From the NCBI RefSeq assembly GCF_031583065.1, contig NZ_CP134053.1, positions 4,402,001-4,466,000 on the forward strand: a DNA stretch of 64,000 nucleotides. The letters are read 5' to 3'. Position numbers and translations under genes: made by a program. Shown piece by piece: positions 48,617 through 57,344 of the stretch. Source of the stretch: Streptomyces sp. CGMCC 4.7035 (GTDB taxonomy: Bacteria > Actinomycetota > Actinomycetes > Streptomycetales > Streptomycetaceae). Position 1 is the first letter of the stretch. Each line of letters starts with the position of its first letter. Under the pieces are notes generated by a model. The model searched no databases, was not told the DNA's origin, and worked only from the letters and a program-made list of their open reading frames with translations.

Positions 48617-49837
48617 GTGACCGACACCAGCAACACCCGGCCCGCCGAGGGTGAAGCGCAAGCGCCGCGGCAGAGCAGACTGCACCGCTTGATGCGCTAC
48701 ATCCCCCTGATCGCCCCCTTCCTGCTGTGGGCCGTGCCCTGCTGGGTGCTCCTGTACACCGGCCAGCACTGGCCGCTGCCCGTCACGCTGGTCGGCACCG
48801 CCCTGTTCGCCCTCGGCCTCGTCGGTATGCCGCTCGCAATGGTGCGCGGCCACGGCCGGCGCCAGCAGGACCGGGCGGCGATCATCGGTGACACCCTGCT
48901 GGGCACGAGCTGGGTTCTGTTCACCTGGTCCGTTCTGCTCGGCGTCTTCTTGCGGCTCGCCCTGACCGTGGCCGGCGTCGGCGAGAGTCAGGACCGGGCC
49001 CGAAGCGTCACTTGGGCCGTTCTCGGCGTAACCGCTGTACTGCTCGCCTGGGGGTACGCCGAGGCCCGCCGCGTGCCACGCGTGCGCCGACTCGACGTGC
49101 AACTCCCGCGACTGGGTGCGGGGTTGGACGGCATCCGCGTCGTCCTCATCACCGACACCCACTACGGCCCACTCGATCGCGCCCGCTGGTCGGCACGGGT
49201 GTGCGAGACGGTGAACACCCTGGAAGCCGACCTGGTCTGCCACACCGGCGACATCGCGGACGGCACGGCCGAACGCCGCCGCGCCCAGGCCACCCCACTC
49301 GGAACCGTGCGGGCCAGCCGAGCCCGCGTATACGTCACCGGCAACCACGAGTACTACAGCGAGGCCCAGGGCTGGGTCGACCTGATGGACGAGCTGGGCT
49401 GGGAGCCGCTGCGCAACCGCCACCTGCTGCTCGAACGCGGAGGCGACACCCTCGTGGTCGCCGGCGTGGATGACGTCACCGCCGAGTCCTCCGGCCTGGC
49501 AGGTCACCGCGCCCACCTCGCCGGAGCCCTGAACGGCGCCGACCCCGACCTGCCCGTCCTGCTCCTGGCACACCAGCCCAAGTTCATCGACCGGGCAGCA
49601 GCCGCCGGCATCGACCTCCAACTCTCCGGCCACACCCACGGCGGCCAGATCTGGCCCTTCCACCACCTCGTCCGCATCGACCAGCCCGCCCTCGCCGGCC
49701 TCAGCCACCACGGCCCCCGCACCCTCCTCTACACCAGCCGTGGCACCGGCTTCTGGGGCCCGCCGTTCCGCATCTTCGCCCCCAGCGAGATCACCCTGCT
49801 GGTGCTCCGCTCCCCGCACCTGCCCACCTCGCCGTAG
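48617..49837 (+). CDS. Membrane-anchored metallophosphoesterase
   Basis: 406 aa: four hydrophobic helices in residues about 30-155, then a calcineurin-like phosphoesterase domain facing, by analogy, the outside or membrane surface. Motifs are ITDTHYGPLD (D-x-H), HTGDIAD (GD), VYVTGNHEYY (GNHE), LLAHQP and LSGHTHGGQIW (GHxH). GTG 48617 with GGGAGGGG upstream is preferred. It resembles the YkuE/YaeI-like membrane phosphoesterases. Monocistronic. Confidence 0.9.
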   Translation: MTDTSNTRPAEGEAQAPRQSRLHRLMRYIPLIAPFLLWAVPCWVLLYTGQHWPLPVTLVGTALFALGLVGMPLAMVRGHGRRQQDRAAIIGDTLLGTSWVLFTWSVLLGVFLRLALTVAGVGESQDRARSVTWAVLGVTAVLLAWGYAEARRVPRVRRLDVQLPRLGAGLDGIRVVLITDTHYGPLDRARWSARVCETVNTLEADLVCHTGDIADGTAERRRAQATPLGTVRASRARVYVTGNHEYYSEAQGWVDLMDELGWEPLRNRHLLLERGGDTLVVAGVDDVTAESSGLAGHRAHLAGALNGADPDLPVLLLAHQPKFIDRAAAAGIDLQLSGHTHGGQIWPFHHLVRIDQPALAGLSHHGPRTLLYTSRGTGFWGPPFRIFAPSEITLLVLRSPHLPTSP

Positions 49838-49861
49838 CACTCGACGGGCCGACACATCCGC

Positions 49862-50124
49862 TTGGAGCAATCCACGAGCCGAGGGATGCGGCGTCGAGTC
49901 GTTGCGGCTGGGCCGCTGCTGCTGCGACAGGGCCGCGTCTGGCGGGGCGGATCGGGTTGGACCTACATCCACCACGAGTGGCTGCGCAAGCAGCGATTCA
50001 CCGATGCGGACACGCAGTTCGCCTTCGACAAGGGATGGAAGAGGTCCTGGCACTGAAGACCATGCGCGACCGCTTCGACCAGCGCATCACCCACGCAGCC
50101 GCCCTCCCCGAGTTGTCTGCATAT
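49862..50124 (+). pseudogene. IS110-family transposase remnant
   Basis: LLLRQGRVWRGGSGWTYIHH and WLRKQRFTDADTQFAFDK, then in a shifted frame EVLALKTMRDRFDQRITHAA, match the central linker region of IS110-type transposases. No DEDD or serine-box regions remain. The rest of the 553-bp gap (50125-50390) has nothing recognisable. Confidence 0.6.
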
Positions 50125-50390
50125 TGAAGGCGGATCCAATGTGGCGCTGAGACATTCAGGTCGCATCTGTACCTCGTTCGCGTTGAATGCCGACGCCTGG
50201 AAGGCCAAGCGGCCGCGCCGGGAACAGCCGGCCCGGCCGGCACGGTTGCATCGACCGAGGGACCGGCACCGTACGGGCGGGGAACACGGAGACCACAAGG
50301 TCGTCCGCCCCACCAGGATCCGGTCCCCAAGATCGCGGTACGCCCGCCGCACACTCGGACCAAGACGTATTTCTGCAGGAGGACTGTTTC

Positions 50391-51224
50391 ATGACTGACC
50401 GACCCTTGACGCTCATGGCCGTACACGCCCACCCCGACGACGAGGCCACCGGAACCGGAGGGGTCCTCGCGCGGTACGCGGCGGAAGGCATCCGCACGGT
50501 TCTCGTGACGTGTACCGACGGCGGTTGCGGTGACGGACCGGGGGGTGTCAAGCCGGGCGATCCGGGGCACGATCCGGCGGCCGTCGCCTTGATGCGCCGT
50601 CAAGAGCTCAAGGCGAGCTGTGACGTCCTGAAGGTCAGCGATCTGGAGATGCTGGACTATGCCGACTCCGGGATGATGGGCTGGCCGAGCAACGACGCCC
50701 CCGGATCCTTCTGGCAGACCCCCGTGGAGGAAGGCGCGGCCCGACTCGCGGAACTCATGCGGCACTACCGACCTGATGTGGTCGTCACCTACGACGAGAA
50801 CGGCTTCTACGGCCACCCCGATCACATCCAGGCCCACCGCATCACGATGGCGGCGCTGGAGATGACCGCGCTGACACCGAAGGTGTACTGGACGACGATG
50901 CCCCGCTCGGGGATGCAGCGGTTCGGGGAGATCATGCGCGAGTTTCATCCGGACATGCCGGAGCCGGATCCTGTAGAGGCCGCCGCGATGGCCGAGATCG
51001 GCCTCCCCGACGATGAGATCACCACGTGGGTGGACACCACCGCGTTCAGCGGTCAGAAGTTCGACGCGTTGGCCGCGCACGCCAGTCAGGGCGAGAACAT
51101 CTTCTTCCTCAAGATGGGCAAGGAGAGGTTCGGCGAGTTTATGGGCATGGAGACCTTCGTACGTGTCCAGGACGCCACCGGCGCGGCCGTACCCGAGAAC
51201 GATCTCTTCGCCGGACTGCGCTGA
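50391..51224 (+). CDS. PIG-L family deacetylase (Mca/MshB-like)
   Basis: 277-aa zinc-dependent LmbE/PIG-L deacetylase. The N-terminal AVHAHPDDEATGTGGVLARY (HPDDE metal/catalytic motif) and GFYGHPDHIQAHR (metal His) are complete. In actinobacteria the family includes the mycothiol enzymes MshB and Mca, which this resembles in length and the YDENGFYGHPDH segment; which activity is uncertain. AGGAGG lies eight bases before ATG 50391. Monocistronic. Confidence 0.88.
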   Translation: MTDRPLTLMAVHAHPDDEATGTGGVLARYAAEGIRTVLVTCTDGGCGDGPGGVKPGDPGHDPAAVALMRRQELKASCDVLKVSDLEMLDYADSGMMGWPSNDAPGSFWQTPVEEGAARLAELMRHYRPDVVVTYDENGFYGHPDHIQAHRITMAALEMTALTPKVYWTTMPRSGMQRFGEIMREFHPDMPEPDPVEAAAMAEIGLPDDEITTWVDTTAFSGQKFDALAAHASQGENIFFLKMGKERFGEFMGMETFVRVQDATGAAVPENDLFAGLR

Positions 51225-52299
51225 TCCGCCCGTCCGGAGCGGAGCTCGGGAAAGCTCATCGGCCGCACGACGCGATCGAGCGGCTCACACACCCGGAGAC
51301 TTATCCACTCGAGTTCCGCTCCGGCAGCCCGCGTCCAGGCCCTCGCCGGCGGCGTCGACGCGTGCCCGCACTTCCGACCCGACACCGCGCTCGTCCCCAA
51401 GCCCCCTGGCAACCGCTCAGGTGGGAGACCTGCGGGCTGCTGACTCGGAAGGTACCCGACAGCCCAGGTCACAGGCCCCGGCGGTCTGCTCCGATCAAGA
51501 CAGACCGCCGACGAAGCGACACGAAGCTGAGGCTCCGATGTCCGACACGCCGTGAGGCAACGGAAGAAGCAGCAGGTCACGAGGGCAGTCTCCGACACCA
51601 ACCGCGAGAGCCTACAACGGTGAAGTCAGTCGCCCTTTCATCCAATCGAGGTGTTTGACACCGACCCTAGGCGTCCACGCCCTCGCGCCGCCCCGACCGC
51701 CCGGTACCGCCGATGACAGGTACCGCCGCGATCGGGGCGGTTGTGCATCTGCCGGCCACCGCCATCGAGGAGGGCCGGGACTTGTCCCCGATGAGCGGCA
51801 TCCTGGCCGACACCGCGTACCGTCTGCTGCCCGCCAGACGGCCCGGCATCGCTTCAGGTGTCGGTCCAAGAACCGGCACCCGTCCGGCCGCGATGCGCGG
51901 CTCGACCACCGCCAGCCGAATGCCGAGGGCGTACCGGGAAGAGTTCCAGATCCACCACACGCTACGACTTCGATGTCCACGCGCACGCCTGACAGCGCCG
52001 ATGACGGTTAGTCGGTCGGGATGGGAACTGCGGGCAGATCTGCCCCCGCAGGTCCTGACGACCGAGCTGGGCCGCCTGCTCCGGACCGACCAGGCGGCGC
52101 CCGGCAATCCCCCAGAAGAGGTATCGGAACCCACATGAGTGATCGAACACAGCGTCACAGCACGCCACCCTCGGCCACGCACGGAGAGGCCCGCATATTC
52201 GAAATCAGGTTCTAGATTTCGCCCTCGCACACCCGTGACGGCGACAGGAAACCCGCCGTTACCCGATCACCTGTCCGCATCCCGCCCCGAGGAGCATCC
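51225..52299. other. 1.1-kb stretch without a supported gene
   Basis: No frame shows a recognisable domain. A short frame ending at 52138 (WELRADLPPQVLTTELGRLL) overlaps a 26-codon frame (52135-52215) as ATGA, which hints at the tail of a lost gene upstream of the peptide-type operon, but neither has a strong ribosome site. The promoter of the operon starting at 52300 must lie here. Confidence 0.4.
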
Positions 52300-52443
52300 A
52301 TGCATCCCGTACGCCGCCCTGCGCTCGTTCATCCTGCGTTCGAAAATACCGCTGCCTCCTCGGATACCTCCGCCGGCGCTGCCCACGGCTGCGCCGCTTT
52401 TCTCGCCGACGGGTCACGACCGGATACGAGGTACCTGGCATGA
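52300..52443 (+). CDS. Small 47-aa ORF heading the operon, candidate peptide precursor
   Basis: ATG 52300 is preceded by GAGGAG with a 5-base spacer, the best ribosome site in the area. The frame runs 47 codons and its TGA overlaps the next gene's ATG (ATGA). The peptide starts MHPVRRPALVHPAF. Its second half is rich in Ser, Thr, Ala and Asp with one Cys (Cys31), and Asp is followed by small residues at D22-T23, D37-G38 and D42-T43. No known precursor motif, including FxLD, is present. Position and company (kinase-like, exporter, isoaspartyl-methyltransferase-like genes) make a ribosomally made, modified peptide plausible; a mere leader ORF for coupling is the alternative. Confidence 0.5.
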   Translation: MHPVRRPALVHPAFENTAASSDTSAGAAHGCAAFLADGSRPDTRYLA

Positions 52444-53312
52444 CGGACTCCGCACGCCTCCCTGCACCCCTCGCCTCCTGGGTGGAAAAGGTCCTGGGCC
52501 TCCTCCAAGCCGTGCACGACGCCTCGCACCTGCGGGAGACCCAGGTGTGGAAGGTGACCGGACGCGCCGGTGACCACTACGTGAAGGTGGCGCTCAAGCC
52601 GGTCCTGCACACCCGCGAGACCCGCACCTACCGCGAAGCCGTCCCGCGCCTCGGCCACGACAACGCCCCCGCTCTGAAGGACAGCTCGGCTGACCTGCTC
52701 GCCCTGATCCTCACTGCAGTGGACAGCGAACCTCTGAAGGGCGAGGAGTCACCCGCGCGCCGCCGCGTCGCCCACCGGAAAGCCGGCCTGCTCCTGCGCC
52801 GCTTCCGCGACGCATTGCCCAGCCATCGGTCGCAAGACGAGGCCTCGTTCGTCATCGAAGGCGAGCAGTCCGGGCTGGACAAGCACATCGTGGAGGCCAG
52901 TGACCACCTGTCCACCGCCGAAGCCGACATGCTGCGCCGCCTCGTGAGCACGCAGCCCAGTCCTGGCCCTTTTCCTGCCGAGTGGCGCCACGGGGACTTC
53001 TGGGAGCGCAACCTTCTGTGGAACGGCCGACGCTGCGCTCTGATCGACTTCGAGCCCAGCGAACCGGGCCCGCTCGTCACCGACTTCGTCAAGCTCGCCA
53101 CCTCCATCTGGCCAGACCGCCCTGAGCTGCGGACCGCCCTGTTCGAGGGATACGGCCGGTCTCTGTCCGATACCGAGGAACACGCGCTCGCGGCGTTCGT
53201 CGCAGCCGATGCGGCCGGCGCCCTCGCGTACGGCCCCCGGCACAGCGACGTGTTTGTGACCGCGCGCGGCCGACGCACCATCAAGCGCCTGATGCAGGAG
53301 GGACGGCGTTGA
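52440..53312 (+). CDS. Aminoglycoside-phosphotransferase-like kinase
   Basis: 290-aa APH/choline-kinase fold. It has the catalytic loop HGDFWERNLLW (HxDxxxxN-type), the metal-binding IDFE (DFG equivalent) and an N-lobe Lys in HYVKVALK with a Glu in TRTYREAV. Its substrate could be a small molecule or a peptide side chain; sequence does not tell. It overlaps the 47-aa ORF upstream and the Nudix gene downstream (TTGA), so it belongs to a tightly coupled operon. Confidence 0.82.
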   Translation: MTDSARLPAPLASWVEKVLGLLQAVHDASHLRETQVWKVTGRAGDHYVKVALKPVLHTRETRTYREAVPRLGHDNAPALKDSSADLLALILTAVDSEPLKGEESPARRRVAHRKAGLLLRRFRDALPSHRSQDEASFVIEGEQSGLDKHIVEASDHLSTAEADMLRRLVSTQPSPGPFPAEWRHGDFWERNLLWNGRRCALIDFEPSEPGPLVTDFVKLATSIWPDRPELRTALFEGYGRSLSDTEEHALAAFVAADAAGALAYGPRHSDVFVTARGRRTIKRLMQEGRR

Positions 53313-53776
53313 GCGAAGCTCCTCACCTGCTGATCGCCGACGTGGCCCAGATCCTGCTCCGGGCGAACGGGGCCGCCCTGTGCGTGCGCCGCAAGCCCGC
53401 CGCGAACATCGCACCGGGACAGCTCACCGTCGTGGGAGGCCATCTGAAGGCCGGCGAACCGCTGGACCGCGCGGCGCGGCGCGAAGCGGAGGAAGAGACC
53501 GGCGTCCACATCAACGCCGACCAGCAGGAGTTCTGCGGCCTCGTCCACCACCACGAGCCCTCGGGCAGGGACCGGATCACCGCCGTGTTCGTGACCCAGT
53601 CCTGGGCCGGCGAACCACACAACGCCGAGCCGGACAAGCACGAAGGGCTGTTCTGGGTGCCGATGGAAAAGCCCCCGCCAGACTGCCACCCTTACACCGT
53701 CGCCATCTTCCACATGCTCACCGACGGCCCGTCGTACCGGGCACTGAACTGGCCCAGCCTGGGAGGCGCCCGGTGA
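53309..53776 (+). CDS. Nudix hydrolase
   Basis: 155 aa with a complete Nudix box (GGHLKAGEPLDRAARREAEE followed by ETGV) and the usual beta-strand surroundings. It hydrolyses a nucleoside-diphosphate-linked compound; substrate unknown. The TTG start at 53309 overlaps the kinase stop (TTGA); the next gene's GTG overlaps this one's stop (GTGA). It is one of three Nudix modules within 10 kb. Confidence 0.88.
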   Translation: MSEAPHLLIADVAQILLRANGAALCVRRKPAANIAPGQLTVVGGHLKAGEPLDRAARREAEEETGVHINADQQEFCGLVHHHEPSGRDRITAVFVTQSWAGEPHNAEPDKHEGLFWVPMEKPPPDCHPYTVAIFHMLTDGPSYRALNWPSLGGAR

Positions 53777-55764
53777 AGAGGTTCTTCGGACCGGTGAAGA
53801 TGGCCGAACCCCGGGTCTCCGACGCCGAACAGGAGCTGTTCGGCGGCCCGCTGCGCTACGACATGGGCTGGTCCCACCACGAACACGCCGGCCTGGACTT
53901 GACGATGATGTCCGCGCTGCGCTCCATGCCGGCACTCGTCGGCGCCACGTTACGCATGGCGTGGAGCGCCGACCGGCGCGCGCTGCTCGCCGTGGCGGTC
54001 AGCGAAATCGGTCAAGGCATCGCCGCGGCCGTCGGTCTGCTCGCCATCAACGCCGTCATGCACGCCCTGCTCGCCGGGACCGGCAGCGCCGCCCAGAGGC
54101 TGCACGCTCTGCTGCCCGGCCTGCTGGCCGCCGCCGCCATCGGTGTGGTCAACTCCGCCCTCTCCGCGTGGTCGACCTCTCGCGCCGGGCGCCTGGAGCC
54201 GATGGTCGAGCGGATCGCCACCACCCAGTACCTGGCCGCCGCCGTCGGCGTCGAGTTGGAAGCCATCGACGACCCCGACTTCCGGCGGCTCGTTGACGTT
54301 GCCCAGTACGGTCCGGCCTCCGCCCGCCGCATGATCGGTGCCTGCGTCGCCGCGCTGAACGGTCTCATCTCCCTGATCACCACCGCCGGCGTCCTCGCCG
54401 TCCTCCACCCCGTCCTGCTGCCCCTGCTGATCCTCATCGCCGCCCCGCGCGGCTGGGGCGCCATGCGCGTGGCCCAGGAACGGTACGTCTCGGTGATGAG
54501 CTGGATCGAGCACGTGCGGGCCAGCCGTCTCATCGGCAACCTGCTCACCGAGCGCAGCGCCGCCCAGGAGGTCCGCCTCCACGCCGTCGGCACCTTCCTC
54601 CTCAGCCGCTACCAGCGCATGGCCGAGAGCGCCGAGGCCGAACAGGAACGCCTCGCCTCCAGCAAGGCCCTGACCGAATGGGTCGCCTCCGCACTGTCCG
54701 GGTTGGCCATGGCCGCGACATACGGGGCCATGTTCTGGCTGATCATGACCGGGCACATGAGCCTCGCCATCGCCGGCACCGCCGTGATCGCAGTTCGGAC
54801 CGGGTCGGCGAGCCTGGGCGCGCTCGTGATGAACATCAACCAACTGCACGAGGAGTCCCTGTACGTCCGCGACCATGGACGCTTCCTGGCTCAGGCGGCT
54901 CAGCGCATCATCCCTGAGGGCGGCGATCCGGTCCCCGAGCAGATCAAGGAGATCGTCCTCGACCGCGTCACCTACCGCTACCCCGACCGTGACACGGCTG
55001 CCCTGGACCAGGTGTCCCTCACCCTGCCTATGGGCTCGGTCACCGCCGTGGTCGGCGAGAACGGATCCGGCAAGAGCACGCTGATGAAGCTGCTCTCGGG
55101 CCTGCTGCTGCCCCAGGACGGCGCCCTACGGTGGGGCGACGCGGACATCACCGTCCTCGACCGCTCCCAGGTCTTCGAGCGCGTCTCCCTGCTCACACAG
55201 GATTTCCAGCGCTGGCCCGTGACCGCAGCGATGAACATCCGCCTCGGCCGCCCCGCCCACGCCGCCACATCGCAGGACCTGCAGCCCTCGGTCGACTACG
55301 CCGGAGCCGGCCCCGTCATCGCCAAACTCCCCGACGGCCTGCGGAGCCTGTTGGCCCGCATGTTCCGCGGCGCCATCGAACTCTCCGGCGGCGAATGGCA
55401 GAAAGTGGGTCTGGCTCGCACCCACTGGCGTAGCTCAACATCGCAGGCGGACAGCGTCCTCATCGTCGACGAACCCACCTCCGCCCTCGACCCTGAAGCC
55501 GAGATCGAAGCCTTCGACCGCATCCGCCGCCTCGCCGCCCCGAACCGGGCCGTCGTCCTGGTCACCCACCGCATGTCCGGCGTCCGCCACGCCGACCGCA
55601 TCTACGTCCTCAACCACGGACGCCTCACCGAACACGGCACCCACGACGAACTCATGACCGCCCAGGGCCGCTACGCCGCCATGTTCGACGCGCAGGCCGC
55701 CCAGTACGCGCCCAACGCCGGCATCCCGAAACCCGCCGCACCCACCGTCGCGGATCCCGCATGA
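53773..55764 (+). CDS. ABC transporter, fused permease-ATPase (exporter type)
   Basis: 663 aa. A membrane domain (residues about 45-370, six predicted helices such as AAAVGLLAINAVMHALLAG and ALSGLAMAATYGAMFWLIMT) is followed by an ATPase. Its motifs are Walker A GENGSGKST, signature ELSGGEWQKVGLAR, Walker B VLIVDEPTSALD and H-loop LVTHRM. The fusion order is typical of peptide or drug exporters; no N-terminal peptidase domain is present, so any leader would be cut by another protease. GTG 53773 overlaps the Nudix stop. Likely exports the operon's product. Confidence 0.9.
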   Translation: MKRFFGPVKMAEPRVSDAEQELFGGPLRYDMGWSHHEHAGLDLTMMSALRSMPALVGATLRMAWSADRRALLAVAVSEIGQGIAAAVGLLAINAVMHALLAGTGSAAQRLHALLPGLLAAAAIGVVNSALSAWSTSRAGRLEPMVERIATTQYLAAAVGVELEAIDDPDFRRLVDVAQYGPASARRMIGACVAALNGLISLITTAGVLAVLHPVLLPLLILIAAPRGWGAMRVAQERYVSVMSWIEHVRASRLIGNLLTERSAAQEVRLHAVGTFLLSRYQRMAESAEAEQERLASSKALTEWVASALSGLAMAATYGAMFWLIMTGHMSLAIAGTAVIAVRTGSASLGALVMNINQLHEESLYVRDHGRFLAQAAQRIIPEGGDPVPEQIKEIVLDRVTYRYPDRDTAALDQVSLTLPMGSVTAVVGENGSGKSTLMKLLSGLLLPQDGALRWGDADITVLDRSQVFERVSLLTQDFQRWPVTAAMNIRLGRPAHAATSQDLQPSVDYAGAGPVIAKLPDGLRSLLARMFRGAIELSGGEWQKVGLARTHWRSSTSQADSVLIVDEPTSALDPEAEIEAFDRIRRLAAPNRAVVLVTHRMSGVRHADRIYVLNHGRLTEHGTHDELMTAQGRYAAMFDAQAAQYAPNAGIPKPAAPTVADPA

Positions 55765-55787
55765 CCCGATCGACTGGAAGGCCCGCC

Positions 55788-57266
55788 GTGACGACACCTC
55801 CCATCACCGAACTCGACGAGGCGGGCGCCCTGCGCCACCAGCTGGCCGACCAGCTCGCCGACGCCGGCCACATCCGCACCCCCGCGGTCGACAACGCCCT
55901 GCGCACCGTGCCACGGCACGTCTTCGCCCCCGAGGTACCGGCCGAGAAGGCGTACGCCAACGACATCATCGCCATCCGCCATACCGAGGACGGCCGCATC
56001 ACCAGCTCCATCTCCGCACCATGGCTGCAGGCCGACATGCTCGAAGGAGCCCGCATCCAGCCCGGCCACCGCGTCCTGGAGATCGGCTCCGGTGGCTACA
56101 ACGCCGCCCTCATCGCCGAACTCGTCGGCCCCACCGGCAGCGTCACCACCCTCGACATCGACCCGGCCGTCACCGACCGCGCCACCCGCTTCCTGGCCCA
56201 GACCGGGTACGCCCGCGTTCGCGTGGTCACCGCCGACGCCGAGCACCTGCCCGCCGACATCGTCCCGGAGGGCGGCTTCGACGCCATCATCGTCACCGTC
56301 GACACCTGGGACCTGCCCTGGATCAGCGCCGTCGCCGACGGCGGACGCCTCATCGCGCCCCTGCGCCTGCACCAGTACACCTGGGCTGTCGGCTTCACCA
56401 AGCGCGACGGTGCCCTCCACAGCGACGAGCCGCTCATCGTCTGCGGCTTCGTGGCCATGCAGGGCGCCGGGGCGTGGAACGCGAACCGCCGCACCGTCCC
56501 GGGCACCGGCGTCCACCTCTGCTGGGAGGACGGCATCCCGCTGCCCGTCGACCAGCTCGGCCCCGCTCTCACCCGCGAGCCGTTCGTGGCTCATACCCAC
56601 GTGACCGTCGGCGGTCAGGAACCCTTCGACGCCCTCACCCTCTACCTGGCCGGCGCCCTACCCGGCTTCTGCCGCCTTTCAATCGACCCCGACGGAGACA
56701 CCGGGGTCCTGAACCCGCCGCCCCGACACTGGCCCGGCGCCGCCATCGTGCGCGGCACCTCCCTCGCGCGGCTGACCACCGAGCGCATCGCCGACGGCGA
56801 CGACGGCAACGGGGTGTACGAGCTGGTCGTCCATGGCTACGGTCCTCACGGCCGCCTGGCCGCCCAGGAGATGGCCGATCAGGTCCAGCACTGGCAGCGC
56901 AACCACCGCGCCGCGCTCTGCCCACGGATCAGCATCGATCCTCTGTGCCACCCGCGCTGTGCCTTCGCGCCCTCGACCTGGCAGCTTCCCGCCGGCCACC
57001 GAGAGGACATGGAGGCCGCCGTCTCCTGCATGGTCCGGGAGGCCGAGGAAGAGACCGGACTCGCCCTCGCCGAGGACGACTTGTCGCTCGTCCACGTCAT
57101 CGACCTGCTCGACCAGGGCAGCACGATCCCACGCATCGGGTTCTTCTTCGCTCCATCCCGGTGGGAGGGCGAGCCCACCGTCCGCGAACCGGAGCGCTGC
57201 ACCGAATGGCGCTGGTTTCTCCAGGGTTCGTTAGGTGTAGTGCCTTATGGCGTCTCTTGTGGGTGA
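55788..57266 (+). CDS. Isoaspartyl-methyltransferase-like enzyme (FxLD-system type) fused to a Nudix domain, 3' end disrupted
   Basis: 492 aa as now encoded. Residues about 10-200 form a PIMT/SAM methyltransferase (ALRTVPRHVFAPEVPAEKAY; SAM motif VLEIGSGGYNAALIAEL). The next 190 residues match the C-terminal part of the 'methyltransferase, FxLD system' enzymes of lanthipeptide loci. From about residue 402 the sequence becomes a Nudix domain (LPAGHREDMEAAVSC, REAEEETGLA, IGFFFAPSRWEGEP). It is cut at TEWRW, where the mobile element begins; the last about 17 codons come from the element. GTG 55788 has GGAAGG upstream; ATG 55761, overlapping the ABC stop, is equally plausible. PIMT-type RiPP enzymes methylate Asp to isoAsp or aspartimide. 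Confidence 0.82.
   Translation: MTTPPITELDEAGALRHQLADQLADAGHIRTPAVDNALRTVPRHVFAPEVPAEKAYANDIIAIRHTEDGRITSSISAPWLQADMLEGARIQPGHRVLEIGSGGYNAALIAELVGPTGSVTTLDIDPAVTDRATRFLAQTGYARVRVVTADAEHLPADIVPEGGFDAIIVTVDTWDLPWISAVADGGRLIAPLRLHQYTWAVGFTKRDGALHSDEPLIVCGFVAMQGAGAWNANRRTVPGTGVHLCWEDGIPLPVDQLGPALTREPFVAHTHVTVGGQEPFDALTLYLAGALPGFCRLSIDPDGDTGVLNPPPRHWPGAAIVRGTSLARLTTERIADGDDGNGVYELVVHGYGPHGRLAAQEMADQVQHWQRNHRAALCPRISIDPLCHPRCAFAPSTWQLPAGHREDMEAAVSCMVREAEEETGLALAEDDLSLVHVIDLLDQGSTIPRIGFFFAPSRWEGEPTVREPERCTEWRWFLQGSLGVVPYGVSCG
57211..57216. other. Left junction core GCTGGT
   Basis: The host Nudix frame reads TGG CGC TGG T up to here and then runs into element sequence (TTCTCCAGGG). The same hexamer borders the right end, the pattern expected of a strand-exchange core in tyrosine-recombinase insertion. 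Confidence 0.7.
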
Positions 57267-57344
57267 ACTGCCGCCGGAAACCGCATCTCTGGGGCTGATG
57301 CAGTCGTTGCGGCATGTTGCCTACGAGCGAGCGGAGGACCACGA

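Noticed and set aside
51713..52138. 141-codon frame upstream of the peptide-type operon as a gene
   Set aside because: Arg/Pro/Ala-rich, no ribosome site, no recognisable domain; only its last 40 codons and the ATGA overlap are mildly suggestive.
52135..52215. 26-codon ORF as the peptide precursor
   Set aside because: Weak, distant ribosome site and no overlap with the downstream operon; the 47-codon ORF at 52300 is better supported.
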